Shown: one piece after another, positions 16,913 through 25,434 of the stretch | How the letters are laid out: each line of letters begins with the position of its first letter | How positions within the stretch are numbered: position 1 is the first letter of the stretch | Assembly (NCBI RefSeq): GCF_000504305.1 | Contig: NZ_KI632512.1 | Location: 2,427,469 to 2,491,468, forward strand | Origin: Nitratidesulfovibrio termitidis HI1 | Lineage (GTDB): Bacteria > Desulfobacterota > Desulfovibrionia > Desulfovibrionales > Desulfovibrionaceae | DNA length: 64,000 nt | Reading direction: 5' to 3' | Program-made: the position numbers and the translations under genes | The notes under the pieces: generated by a model | The model's database searches: none | What the model saw: the letters and a program-made list of their open reading frames with translations, nothing else | Told to the model about the DNA's origin: nothing

Positions 16913-17695
16913 ATGAAGGTCATCATCATGTGCGGGGGCAAGGGCACCCGCCTGCGCGAAGAAACGGAATTCAAGCCGAAGCCCATGGTCGAGATCGGCG
17001 GCCGCCCGGTGCTGTGGCACATCATGAGCATCTACGCCCGCCACGGCCACAAGGATTTCGTCCTGCCGCTGGGCTACAAGGGCGAGGTGATCAAGCAGTA
17101 TTTCCACGACTACCGCATCCGCAACACCGACTTCACGGTAGACCTTGCCACCGGCGCGCTGACCACCCACGAGTGCAGCAGCTGCACCGACTGGAAGGTG
17201 ACCCTGTGCGATACCGGGCAGGAAACCCTGAAGGGCGCGCGTATCAAGCGGGTGGCCCAGCACATCGACACCGACCGCTTCATGGTCACCTACGGCGACG
17301 GCGTGTCGGACATCGACATCGACAAGCTGGTGGAGTTCCACAAGCAGTCGGGCAAGATCGGCACCTTCACCGGCGTGCGCATGCCCTCGCGCTTTGGCGC
17401 GGTGCAGACCGACGCGGACGGCAACATCCTGTCCTGGCAGGAAAAGCCGGTGCTGAACGAATACATCAACTGCGGCTTTTTCGTGTTCAAGCGCGAATTC
17501 CTCGACTACCTGGACGAGGACGAATCGTGCGACCTCGAAAAGCAGCCGCTGGAACGCCTGGCCGCCGACGGCCAGCTTTCCATGTACCCCCACGAAGGCT
17601 TCTGGGAATGCATGGACACCCTGCGCGACTGGCAGAAGCTGAACGCCCTATGGGACAAGGGTAGTGCGCCGTGGGCCAAGGGCTTCAAGGTATAG
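16913..17695 (+). CDS. rfbF: Glucose-1-phosphate cytidylyltransferase
   Basis: ATG 16913, behind GAGG, gives 260 residues, the normal length for RfbF/DdhA. The N-terminal nucleotide-binding IIMCGGKGTRLREETEFKPK is followed by PMVEIGGRPVLWHIM, and TYGDGVSDIDIDKLV carries the metal-binding Asp. NCGFFVFKREFLDYL is also conserved. The enzyme makes CDP-glucose from CTP and glucose-1-phosphate. It opens a block with RfbG, an epimerase and an aminotransferase, and has its own extended -10 promoter. The assignment is firm because the next gene encodes the enzyme that uses CDP-glucose. Confidence 0.93.
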   Translation: MKVIIMCGGKGTRLREETEFKPKPMVEIGGRPVLWHIMSIYARHGHKDFVLPLGYKGEVIKQYFHDYRIRNTDFTVDLATGALTTHECSSCTDWKVTLCDTGQETLKGARIKRVAQHIDTDRFMVTYGDGVSDIDIDKLVEFHKQSGKIGTFTGVRMPSRFGAVQTDADGNILSWQEKPVLNEYINCGFFVFKREFLDYLDEDESCDLEKQPLERLAADGQLSMYPHEGFWECMDTLRDWQKLNALWDKGSAPWAKGFKV

Positions 17696-17718
17696 CCTGA
17701 TCACGGTTCAGATGGGCC

Positions 17719-17872
17719 TTTCGCCCGCTGGCTGCGTCAAACTGCGCCCGCCATTCGGTCGAATACAGCAAGGAGCGCGATGCGGTCGCCATCCGTAATG
17801 CTCGAAGACTCGCATAACGGCTGCCGCATACTCCCTCATGGCGGGCTTGTTTTCCTTGCCAGCGAACGAAAA
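17719..17872. repeat. Composite family A repeat, long form, copy 1
   Basis: About 154 bases starting TTTCGCCCGCTGGCTGCGTC and ending GCCAGCGAACGAAAATC recur at 56859-57012 with scattered differences. The middle contains the family A core (ATCCGTAATGCTCGAAGACT, then CGCATAACGGCTG). It fills most of the gap between rfbF and rfbG. Confidence 0.75.
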
Positions 17873-17932
17873 TCCCATCTGAAAAAACCGGCTTGGTTTC
17901 ATTCCCGTCTCAGACTCCGCACTACCATATTT

Positions 17933-17978
17933 CGGGGGTGCTGGGGGCATAGCCCCCAGCCCGCCGGAGGCTGACAAA
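17933..17978. repeat. Family C repeat (CCTCCGGCGGG hairpin), inverted copy
   Basis: CGGGGGTGCTGGGGGCATAG, then CCCCCAGCCCGCCGGAGG, contains a nine-base stem GCTGGGGGC/GCCCCCAGC. The reverse complement begins GCCTCCGGCGGGC, the same as the copies at 20941 and 22151. It lies just upstream of rfbG. Confidence 0.7.
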
Positions 17979-18003
17979 ACTCCCCTGAACGGAGAGACAT
18001 ACA

Positions 18004-19113
18004 ATGTTTGCAGATGCCTATCGCGGCCGCAAGGTGCTGGTCACCGGCCATACCGGGTTCAAGGGGTCGTGGCTGACCGCGTGGTTGTTGCAGCTTGGCG
18101 CGGAAGTGGCCGGGCTGTCGGTGGACGTGCCCACCAGCCCCGCCAATTTCGAAGAGATGGGCCTTGGCGCCCGCATCACGGACATCCGCGCCGACATCCG
18201 CGACCGTGCGGCGGTGTGCAAGGCCGTGGCCGACTTTGCGCCCGAGGTGGTCTTTCACCTGGCGGCGCAGGCGCTGGTGCGCAAGTCGTACGACGACCCG
18301 GCGGCCACCATAGAAGCCAATGCCATGGGCACCCTGAACATCCTGGAGGCGGTGCGCTGCGCGCCTTCGGTGCAGGCCGTGGTGTGCATCACCTCGGACA
18401 AGTGCTACCGCAACGACGAATGGGTGTGGGGCTACCGCGAAACCGACCACCTTGGCGGCGAGGACCCGTACTCTGCGTCCAAGGGCTGCGCCGAGATCAT
18501 CGCGCACTCGTACTTCCGCTCGTTCTTCAAGAACGGCGTGCGCTGCGCCACCACCCGCGCGGGCAACGTCATCGGCGGCGGCGACTGGGCGGCGGACCGT
18601 ATCGTGCCCGACTGCGCGCGCGCATGGGCCGAAGGAAAGGCCGTGCAAATCCGCAGCCCGTGGGCCACGCGCCCGTGGCAGCACGTGCTGGAACCCCTTT
18701 CCGGCTACCTGTGGCTGGGCGCAAAGCTGCTGCTGAACGAGCAGGGTCCGTTCCCCCTTTCGGGCGAGGCCTACAACTTCGGCCCGGCGGCGGACGTGAA
18801 CAACAACGTGGCCGAGGTGGTGGACGCCCTGGCCCCGTACTGGCCCGGATTCGCCAGCGAAATGGACCGCGCCGGGCAGGCGGGCATGAAGGAATGCACC
18901 CTGCTCAAGCTGTGCTGCGACAAGTCGCTGGCCTACCTTGGCTGGCAGGCCACGCTGAACTTTGCCGAAACCATCCGCTTCACGGCGGAATGGTACCGCG
19001 CGTTCTACGCGCCTGCCGGTGCGGAGCGTCCTGACATGTACGCCTTCACCATGAACCAGATCGCGGAATACTCCGACAAGGCCGCCGCCAAGGGCCTTGC
19101 CTGGGCGAACTAG
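18004..19113 (+). CDS. rfbG: CDP-glucose 4,6-dehydratase
   Basis: A 369-residue extended SDR with VLVTGHTGFKGSWLTAWLL at the N-terminus, the GHTGFKGSWL form characteristic of RfbG. The catalytic tyrosine motif is YSASKGCAE, and CITSDKCYRNDEWVWGYRE carries the dehydratase residues. It converts CDP-glucose to CDP-4-keto-6-deoxyglucose using bound NAD. GGAGAG precedes ATG 18004. It acts directly after RfbF. No RfbH or RfbI (dideoxysugar C-3 dehydration) follows in this window, so the product probably goes to the epimerase and aminotransferase downstream. Confidence 0.93.
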   Translation: MFADAYRGRKVLVTGHTGFKGSWLTAWLLQLGAEVAGLSVDVPTSPANFEEMGLGARITDIRADIRDRAAVCKAVADFAPEVVFHLAAQALVRKSYDDPAATIEANAMGTLNILEAVRCAPSVQAVVCITSDKCYRNDEWVWGYRETDHLGGEDPYSASKGCAEIIAHSYFRSFFKNGVRCATTRAGNVIGGGDWAADRIVPDCARAWAEGKAVQIRSPWATRPWQHVLEPLSGYLWLGAKLLLNEQGPFPLSGEAYNFGPAADVNNNVAEVVDALAPYWPGFASEMDRAGQAGMKECTLLKLCCDKSLAYLGWQATLNFAETIRFTAEWYRAFYAPAGAERPDMYAFTMNQIAEYSDKAAAKGLAWAN

Positions 19114-19136
19114 CCCGCCGCGCAAAGGATGCTGCC

Positions 19137-19586
19137 GTGAACGCCACGACCATCGACGGGGTGGTGACGCTGGACCTGCGCGTCATCCCGACAGAAGGCG
19201 GCCCGGTGCTGCACATGCTGCGGTCCGATTCGCCCCTGTTCACGAGTTTCGGCGAACTGTACTTCTCGGAAGTGGAGCCCGGCGCGGTAAAGGCGTGGAA
19301 GCGTCACACCCGCCAGACGCAGCACTTCGCGGTGCCCATGGGGCGGATGAAGGTGGTCATCCACGACAGCCGCCCCGGCTCGCCCACCTTCGGCGTGACG
19401 GAAGAATTCCTGCTGGGCAGGCCGGACGACTACCGGCTGCTGCGCATTCCGCCGCTGGTGTGGTACGGGTTCACGGCGGTCAGCGAAACGCCCGCGCTGA
19501 TCTGCAACTGCGCGGATTTGCCGCACGACCCCACGGAAAGCGAACGCGCGCCCAGAGACTCGCCCGAGATTCCATACCGCTGGTAG
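19137..19586 (+). CDS. Cupin-type sugar epimerase related to dTDP-4-dehydrorhamnose 3,5-epimerase
   Basis: This 149-residue protein starts with GTG 19137, 24 bases after rfbG and behind AAGGA. It has the jelly-roll pattern of RfbC relatives, with FGELYFSEVEPGAVKAWKRH and QTQHFAVPMGRMKVVIHD, where His residues would act as catalytic base. It is shorter than true RfbC (about 180), so the name is by family only. With CDP-4-keto-6-deoxyglucose as the local intermediate, it probably epimerises C-3 and/or C-5 of that sugar. WbtJ-like or FdtA-like isomerases are alternatives of similar size. Confidence 0.72.
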   Translation: MNATTIDGVVTLDLRVIPTEGGPVLHMLRSDSPLFTSFGELYFSEVEPGAVKAWKRHTRQTQHFAVPMGRMKVVIHDSRPGSPTFGVTEEFLLGRPDDYRLLRIPPLVWYGFTAVSETPALICNCADLPHDPTESERAPRDSPEIPYRW

Positions 19587-19788
19587 GCGAAAGGCTGCGC
19601 GGGAGTGGCCGCTGGACGCCCCCGCACCGCAGCCCGCGCACCAATCCGGCACAGATATCAGTCAGGCACAGACACCAATCCGGCCCCGTGGCGACCCGCA
19701 CGGCCACCACGGGGCCTACCCCGAATTTCCTGTCCACAACCTGCCTCGCGGCGCTCCCGCGTCCGCGCCAACACCAGAGCGACACGCC

Positions 19789-20922
19789 ATGACCACCCCC
19801 GCCTTGCGTCTTTCCCGGTCCATCGTGGGCCAGGCCGAAGCCGACGCCGTCAGCCGCGTCATCCTCGAGGACGGCTACCTCGGCATGGGCAACGAAGTGA
19901 AGCGCTTCGAAGAAGACATCGCCGCCTACCTTGGCGTGCCCGCGCAGAACGTGGTCACCGCCAACACCGGCACCGCCGCCCTGCACATGGCCGTGCAGGC
20001 CGCCGTGCAGCCGGGTGCGGAAGTGCTGGTGCAGTCGCTGACCTTCGTGGCCTCGTTCCAGGCCATCAGCGGGGCCGGGGCCGTGCCCGTGGCCTGCGAG
20101 GCCCTGCCGGAAACCTGCACCATCGACCTTGCCGACGCCGAACGCCGCCTGACCGAACGCACCGCCGCCATCATGCCGGTGCATTACGCCAGCAACCCCG
20201 CCGGGCTGGATGCCGTATACGCCTTTGCCCAAAAGCACGGCCTGCGCGTCATCGAGGACGCGGCCCACGCCTTCGGCTGCCTGCACGATGGCCGCATGAT
20301 CGGCACCTTTGGCGACATCGCCTGCTTCAGCTTTGACGGCATCAAGAACATCACCAGCGGCGAGGGCGGGTGCATCGTCACCGCCGACCAGACCGTGGCC
20401 CAGCTGTGCCGCGACGCGCGCCTGCTGTCCGTGGCCAACGACACGGAAAAGCGCTTCTCCGGCCAGCGCAGCTGGGATTTCGACGTTACCCGGCAGGGCT
20501 GGCGCTACCACATGAGCAACATCATGGCCGCCATAGGCCGCGTGCAACTGGCCCGCCTGCCCGGCGAATTCGCCCCGGCGCGCATGCGCCTGGTCGCGCG
20601 CTACCGCCAGCGGCTTGCCGGGGCGCCGCATCTGGCCCTGCTGACCACGGACCCCCGCGACGTGGTGGTGCCGCACATCTTTCCGGTGCGCATCCTGGAC
20701 GGCAGAAAGAACCATGTGGTGGATGCATTGCAGGCCAAGGGCATTCCCACCGGCATGCACTACAAGCCCAACCACCTGCTGACCTACTACGGCGGCGGCA
20801 CGCAGTCCCTGCCCGTCACCGAGATGCTGGGCAGCCAGCTGACCACCCTGCCCCTGCACCCCGGCATGAGCGACGCCGACGTGGATATGGTATGCGATGC
20901 GCTGCTGGAGGCTCTGGCGTAG
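19789..20922 (+). CDS. DegT/DnrJ/EryC1 sugar aminotransferase
   Basis: A 377-residue protein of the usual length. The pattern GYLGMGNEVKRFEEDIAAYL, then TANTGTAALHMAVQAA, VIEDAAHAFGC and CFSFDGIKNITSGEGG, places the Schiff-base Lys in GIKNITSG. That Lys separates it from RfbH, which replaces it with His and makes 3,6-dideoxysugars. It should transfer an amino group, usually from glutamate, to the 4-keto (or 3-keto) position of the CDP-6-deoxy sugar made by RfbG. The weak ribosome site leaves the exact start slightly uncertain. A T-rich stretch and a family C hairpin follow the stop. Confidence 0.87.
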   Translation: MTTPALRLSRSIVGQAEADAVSRVILEDGYLGMGNEVKRFEEDIAAYLGVPAQNVVTANTGTAALHMAVQAAVQPGAEVLVQSLTFVASFQAISGAGAVPVACEALPETCTIDLADAERRLTERTAAIMPVHYASNPAGLDAVYAFAQKHGLRVIEDAAHAFGCLHDGRMIGTFGDIACFSFDGIKNITSGEGGCIVTADQTVAQLCRDARLLSVANDTEKRFSGQRSWDFDVTRQGWRYHMSNIMAAIGRVQLARLPGEFAPARMRLVARYRQRLAGAPHLALLTTDPRDVVVPHIFPVRILDGRKNHVVDALQAKGIPTGMHYKPNHLLTYYGGGTQSLPVTEMLGSQLTTLPLHPGMSDADVDMVCDALLEALA

Positions 20923-20937
20923 GGGGTGGTTTTTTTG

Positions 20938-20982
20938 ACGCCTCCGGCGGGCAGGGGACTATCGCCCCCTGCACCCCCATCT
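20938..20982. repeat. Family C repeat hairpin
   Basis: GCCTCCGGCGGGCAGGGGAC, then TATCGCCCCCTGCACCCCC, holds a seven-base stem GCAGGGG/CCCCTGC. It starts 18 bases after the aminotransferase stop and just after a TTTTTTT run. It is related to the copies at 17933, 22151 and 22800. Confidence 0.7.
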
Positions 20983-21074
20983 TTGTCTGCCTGCTTGCGG
21001 CTGGCAAGCACAACTTCCGACAACTCTTCGGATAAGAACCGCTCCCCGGTTCCTTCCCCGAGAAGCAAACTGCC

Positions 21075-22049
21075 ATGACCGACACCGCCGCCCACTCTGC
21101 CCCCCATGCTCCTACCGTCAGCGTGATCATGAACTGCCTGAACTGCGGCGAACACCTGCGCGCCGCCATCGACAGCGTGTTCGCCCAGACCTTTGACGAC
21201 TGGGAAATCGTGTTCTGGGACAACGGTTCCTCCGATTGCAGCGCGGACATTGCCCAGAGCTGCGGCGACAAGGTGCGCTATTTCCGCGCCGAGCGCACCG
21301 TGCCGCTGGGTGCGGCGCGCAACCTGGCCATTGCCCGGGCGCGGGGCGAATTCATCGCCTTTCTCGACTGCGACGATTTGTGGCACCCGGAAAAGCTGGC
21401 CCGGCAGGTGGCGCTGTTCCGCGCCAACCCCGCCGTGGGGCTGGTGAGCTGCGACACGGTGATGTTCAGCGGCGACAAGGAACTGAGCCGCCAGTTCCAG
21501 GCCGCGCCGCCCGCGCGCGGCAAGGTGTTCCGCGAACTGATGACCACGCAGTGGATTTCCATGTCCTCCGCCGTGATCCGCCGCAGCGCGCTGGACGCGC
21601 CGGGCATGGGCGGGCAGTGGTTCGACGAGGCGCTGAACGTGTGCGAAGAGGCGGACGTGTTCTACCGCATCGCCTGGGACTGGGAGCTGGACCACGTGGA
21701 CGCGCCGCTGACCCGCTGGCGGGTGCACGGCGGCAGCACCACCTTCCGCAAGTTCGCCCAGTTCGCGGACGAGACGGAAGCCATCCTTGCCAAGCACATC
21801 CGCATGTACCGCGACTACGAACGCGACTATGCCGACCTGGTGGCGCTGCTGCGCCGCCGCGCCGCCTTCCAGCGCGGGGTGGCCCTGTGGCGCGAGGGGA
21901 AAGGCGCTGCCGCGCGGGCGGCCATTGCGCCGTATGCCGCGTCGTCGCTGAAGTTCCGGCTGTTCAGGCTGGCCACGTTCCTGCCGGGCGGCATGTTTGA
22001 CGCGGTGGCAGGGGTATATTTTGCGCTGCCATCGTTCCTGAGGCGGTAG
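21075..22049 (+). CDS. Glycosyltransferase family 2
   Basis: This 324-residue protein has an N-terminal GT-A domain (about 15-240) with TVSVIMNCLNCGEHLRAAID, DDWEIVFWDNGSSD and FIAFLDCDDLWHPEKL. The last is the DxD region that binds the metal and nucleotide sugar. The acceptor-side stretch CEEADVFYRIAWDWELDHVD ends the domain, and a C-terminal helical part with hydrophobic segments may touch the membrane. Inverting GT2 enzymes add one sugar to a lipid-linked or protein-linked glycan. It closes the CDP-sugar block and could use the amino sugar made there; donor and acceptor are unknown. Confidence 0.88.
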   Translation: MTDTAAHSAPHAPTVSVIMNCLNCGEHLRAAIDSVFAQTFDDWEIVFWDNGSSDCSADIAQSCGDKVRYFRAERTVPLGAARNLAIARARGEFIAFLDCDDLWHPEKLARQVALFRANPAVGLVSCDTVMFSGDKELSRQFQAAPPARGKVFRELMTTQWISMSSAVIRRSALDAPGMGGQWFDEALNVCEEADVFYRIAWDWELDHVDAPLTRWRVHGGSTTFRKFAQFADETEAILAKHIRMYRDYERDYADLVALLRRRAAFQRGVALWREGKGAAARAAIAPYAASSLKFRLFRLATFLPGGMFDAVAGVYFALPSFLRR

Positions 22050-22098
22050 CCCCAGCGGCAATAATAAAGGCGGAAGCAGGGGCTGTGCCCTGATGGGT

Positions 22099-22322
22099 GC
22101 GGCTTCTACGAACACACGCCAGCCCTGTTGAACCCGCTCGAGTTCGTTATGCCTCCGGCGGGCAAAGGGTCGCTGAGCGGCGACCCCTTGCATCCCCGCG
22201 CTCCAGGGGGGCTGCGCCTCCCCTGGACCCCCAACGCGTCCTGCACCGCATTCCTTTCGTCGCCAGCTTCCCTCCGGCGCAGACGCCTCCGGGCGATCTG
22301 GCGACGGGAATGCGATGTACGC
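22099..22322 (+). repeat. Left arm of a 224-bp inverted repeat
   Basis: This arm runs from GCGGCTTCTACGAA to GGGAATGCGATGTACGC. Its reverse complement matches 22702-22925 over the whole length with scattered differences, including CCTGTTGAAxxCGCTCGA, the family C hairpin (GCCTCCGGCGGGCAAAGGG) and TTCCCTCCGGCGCAGACGCC. Open frames inside are shadow-like and low in complexity. Confidence 0.85.
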
Positions 22323-22580
22323 CTGTCTCTCGCCGCCTTTATCCCACCAAGGTGCCTTTACCTTCGCCCCCGTTGCGACGCATATGCCGCCGCCAAGGCC
22401 CGTCGGCATACGCTTCTACGCACGTCACGTATCCCTTGAGCAAAACAGCCCCCCAACCGTCGCCATGGGCGCATTAACGCCGCCGACGGCACCCGGAAGT
22501 TCCCAGCGCCGCAGGGGCCAACAGCCGCCGGATACAGTGTTCATTGCATCAAGGCTAGACCAACCGATATGCGGCGATAC

Positions 22581-22645
22581 GCGTCCGCAGCCGAAGATCG
22601 CCGCCGAGGCCTTGCGAGGCGGAAGCTTCGGCGTTGCGGATGCGC
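22581..22645. repeat. Diverged family A-like stem-loop between the inverted arms
   Basis: GCAGCCGAAG and CTTCGGCGTTGC form outer arms, with an inner stem CCGCC/GGCGG. The borders GCAGCCG and GCGGATG resemble the family A core (GCAGCCGTTA ... TTACGGATG). The 379 bases between the two inverted arms hold no other feature I can support. Confidence 0.5.
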
Positions 22646-22701
22646 GCCGCAAACTACGCGGGATAATGGTGCCCTCGCCCATCCTTGCCACCGGGAGCAT
22701 C

Positions 22702-22925
22702 GCGCACATCGCATTCCGCCGGGCAGATCGCCCGTAGGCGTCTGCGCCGGAGGGAAGCTGCCCGGCGAAGAATGCGGTGCAGGACGAACTTGGGGGGACC
22801 AGGGGGGCAGCGCCCCCCGGAGCGCGGGGGTACAGGGGGCCGCCGCTCAGCGGCCCCCTGTCCGCCGGAGGCATGACGAAATCGAGCGAATTCAACAGGG
22901 CACAACGGACTTCGTAGAAGCCGCG
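22702..22925 (-). repeat. Right arm of the 224-bp inverted repeat
   Basis: The reverse-complement partner of 22099-22322. It contains an expanded family C hairpin: GGGGGCCGCTGAGCGGCGGC on the minus strand, with the GCCTCCGGCGG end intact. The arms have the same length but diverge at many sites, including paired changes in hairpin stems. Confidence 0.85.
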
Positions 22926-23128
22926 CCCAACAACGCACACCCCCTCTCCCCTTCCTTCTCCCCGTCCCCGTCCCCACCCCACCTCGCGCCTGCGCACCTC
23001 ACCCCGCTTGACCTCCACACACGCAACCATGCTATGGTCCAGTCATTCTTGCTCCCACGGACTGACACGGCGTTCCGCAATTGCCGCCCCAGCGCACCCT
23101 GCGCCCTTACCCCCCAACCGGAGTCCCC

Positions 23129-23461
23129 ATGTACACCATCGGCATCTTCCGCACCGACGTCACCATAGTCGAATGCTTCGGCCATGCCGTTCTGTGGTTC
23201 CTGATCACCCTGTGCACGCTGGGCATCGGCGTGTTCTTCTACCCCTATGCCCTTGCCAAGTTCATCATCAACCGCACCTATGTGGAACGCGACGGCGCTC
23301 CGCGCCAGCGGCTGGTCTGCGACCTGGACCTGGCCGCGCAGCTGGGACACGCGCTGATCTGGCTGCTGCTGTCCATCGTCACCTTCGGGCTGGCCTACTT
23401 CCTGTATCTGTACGGGGTGGGACGCTACGTGGCCGCGCACACCCGCGTCGAGTTCGCGTAG
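23129..23461 (+). CDS. Small membrane protein with two hydrophobic segments, unknown function
   Basis: ATG 23129, behind CGGAG, gives 110 residues. Hydrophobic segments lie near residues 18-43 (LWFLITLCTLGIGVFFYPYA) and 75-100 (LIWLLLSIVTFGLAYFLYLY). The two halves resemble each other: each has a charged entry, an LGIGVFFYPYALAKFI-like or FGLAYFLYLYGVGRYV-like end and a basic exit. This points to an internal duplication. It belongs to a widespread small inner-membrane type for which I know no function. It is separated by about 195 bases from the exporter gene downstream. Confidence 0.75.
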   Translation: MYTIGIFRTDVTIVECFGHAVLWFLITLCTLGIGVFFYPYALAKFIINRTYVERDGAPRQRLVCDLDLAAQLGHALIWLLLSIVTFGLAYFLYLYGVGRYVAAHTRVEFA

Positions 23462-23655
23462 CAGCATCTGGCGCGCGGTTCGCCGTCTGCTCCCCCTTGA
23501 CCGCGCAACGCGCGCCACCCGCTTGCCAGCCGCATGGCCCCGGCGTATGTGGTGCCCTCCGGATCAGGAGCGGCCACGGAACGCCCCGCACACCCTCAAC
23601 CGCCGCGCCATCCCATACACCTTCAACCGCCGTCCACGCCGCGACCGAGACAGCC

Positions 23656-24840
23656 ATGCGTCGCCCAACCCTTGCCGATATTTCGCCCGCCCACATCCGC
23701 CACGGCATCAAGACCGGCATCGCCGCCGTGCTTTCCCTGCTGCTGGCCGACGTGCTGCATATCCAGTACGGCTACTGGGCCGTCATTTCCGCCGTCATCG
23801 CCATGCAGATGAACGTGGCCGAGGCCATCGAGATGTGCCTGTACCGGTTCATCGGCACGGTCATGGGGGCCGTGATGGGCGTCATCGCCATCATGGTCTT
23901 TCCGGACACGCCCCTGGGGAACGGCATTTCGGTGTTCGTCACCACCGGGCTGTGCGCCTTTCTTACCCGGTGGGATCCGCGCTACCGCATGGCGGCCATC
24001 ACCGTGAGCATCGTCATCCTTGCCAGCGCCGGTCATGCGGAACGCATCGACGTAGGCCTGTTCCGGGTGCTGGAAATCGCCGTGGGCGTGGGCAGTGCCT
24101 TCGTGGTCACGGTCACCCTGTGGCCGGTGCGCGCGGCCGTGGGCCTGCGCCGCGACCTGGCCGCGCAGGCGGAAGACTGCGCCGCCGACCTGACCACCCT
24201 GGTGGACCACTTCCTGGCCCGCCAGACCCATGTGCCCGCCGACCTGCTGGACCAGCTGGCGCGCGCCATCCCGCGCAACCGCGAACGCCTTTCCAAGGTG
24301 CGCCGCCACGAATCGCTGATCTACTTCTACGACAACCAGCCGCTGGATACGCTGTCCACGGCGGTGGAACGCACCACCGATCACCTGCGGACCATGCTGC
24401 GCAGCCTGAACGCCTGCGCGCCAGACGGCCACGACATCCTCATGGCCCCGGAAATGCGCGACCTGGCGGAAACCGTGGCCCGTACCCTGCGGCACATGGC
24501 GGCCATGACCAACGGCGTTACCGGCACGCAACGCGCGGGCGCCCTGACGCGGTGGCTGGCCGTTCTGGGGCTGCGCTCCGCACGCGGACAAGAAGCCCAC
24601 CCCGAGCCTTCGGCATCGCCCGCCGCCCTGCTGGATGCAGCTCTGGCCCGCGCGGACGGACGCCTGCTGGCCCTGCGCGAGGCCGGTGCCACCAGGCGGT
24701 TCGATCTGGCCATGCTCACCCAGTTCTACGCCTTCTACTACGCGCTGCGCCAACTGGCCGAAGACATGAAGGGCCTTGCCGCCCGCATGTCCGGAAATGA
24801 GGGAGATCCCCTCGCATCCGGCAACGGCGCCGCGCCCTAG
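23656..24840 (+). CDS. FUSC-type (aromatic acid exporter family) membrane protein
   Basis: A 394-residue protein. The N-terminal half has about six hydrophobic segments (residues 17-160), beginning IKTGIAAVLSLLLADVL with GYWAVISAVIAMQMN, the pattern of the FUSC/ArAE family that includes AaeB and YccS-like proteins. The C-terminal half is cytoplasmic and mostly helical, with VRRHESLIYFYDN, and probably contacts the substrate or partners. It is shorter than two-module members such as AaeB (about 650), so it may work as a dimer. Export of small aromatic or carboxylic compounds is inferred from the family. Only a weak ribosome site precedes ATG 23656. Confidence 0.8.
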   Translation: MRRPTLADISPAHIRHGIKTGIAAVLSLLLADVLHIQYGYWAVISAVIAMQMNVAEAIEMCLYRFIGTVMGAVMGVIAIMVFPDTPLGNGISVFVTTGLCAFLTRWDPRYRMAAITVSIVILASAGHAERIDVGLFRVLEIAVGVGSAFVVTVTLWPVRAAVGLRRDLAAQAEDCAADLTTLVDHFLARQTHVPADLLDQLARAIPRNRERLSKVRRHESLIYFYDNQPLDTLSTAVERTTDHLRTMLRSLNACAPDGHDILMAPEMRDLAETVARTLRHMAAMTNGVTGTQRAGALTRWLAVLGLRSARGQEAHPEPSASPAALLDAALARADGRLLALREAGATRRFDLAMLTQFYAFYYALRQLAEDMKGLAARMSGNEGDPLASGNGAAP

Positions 24841-24879
24841 CCCACACGGGCCACACTCCAGCCCCCGCCCGGAGGCCCC

Positions 24880-25173
24880 ATGCCCGCGCCGGTCACCGAT
24901 TCGGCCACCCTGTCCACGCTGTTCGACGTCATCGGCTACGCGGCGGGGCTGCTGACCTCGCTGGCCTACCTGCCGCAGGTGGTGCGCATCGCCCGCACCC
25001 GCTCCGCCGACGACATCTCGCTGCCCACCTTCCGCCTGCTGGCCGTGGGCGTTTCGCTGTGGCTGGCCTACGGCATCGGCATCGGGTCATGGCCGATCAT
25101 GGCCGCCAACGCCGTGGGCCTGACGCTGATCCTGGCCGTGATCTGGCTGAAGCTGCGCTATTCCCACCGGTAG
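24880..25173 (+). CDS. SemiSWEET (PQ-loop, MtN3-like) transporter
   Basis: A 97-residue protein with three hydrophobic helices and the PQ-loop signature LLTSLAYLPQVVRIARTRSA in the first. This is the usual size of bacterial SemiSWEETs, which dimerise to carry small sugars across the inner membrane. SADDISLPTFRLLAVGVSLW marks the second helix and WPIMAANAVGLTLILAVIWL the third. GGAGG stands nine bases before ATG 24880. It follows the FUSC gene by 39 bases and is probably co-transcribed with it. Confidence 0.9.
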   Translation: MPAPVTDSATLSTLFDVIGYAAGLLTSLAYLPQVVRIARTRSADDISLPTFRLLAVGVSLWLAYGIGIGSWPIMAANAVGLTLILAVIWLKLRYSHR

Positions 25174-25375
25174 TTGCACCCAGGCGAACATCTCCGCCGC
25201 ATCCCGCCGTCGCCCTCTTTTCCCGTATTGAACGCACCGGCCTGCCCGTCACGGCCTGTCGTGCAGCGGCAAAAGATCTGCACGCCCGAGACATCCGTTC
25301 CGGTCGACCACCCCGGTCCACCCGCCGGTTCTTCATATCCGGTCACCGGCCAGTGGACGACTCTCCGTTTCCGGG

Positions 25376-25381
25376 TATACT
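25376..25381 (+). promoter_or_regulatory. Possible -10 box for the ZIP transporter gene
   Basis: TATACT lies 54 bases before the ZIP start. A weak -35 (GTGGAC) is 17 bases upstream and an ATCCGGTCACCGGCC palindrome sits just before that. The rest of the 261-base gap after the SemiSWEET gene shows nothing else. Confidence 0.35.
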
Positions 25382-25434
25382 CGGGGTATTGAAGCCTTCC
25401 GGCCGACTTCCCTCACCTCATCCGGAGACCGGAC

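Noticed and set aside
19789-20922. RfbH (dideoxysugar dehydrase)
   Set aside because: The cofactor Lys is retained in GIKNITSGEGG, while RfbH has His there, and no iron-sulfur Cys set is present.
22097-22977. Several 100-200-codon frames in the gap after the GT2 gene
   Set aside because: They run through the two arms of an inverted repeat. Their similarity to one another comes from the repeat, not from coding.
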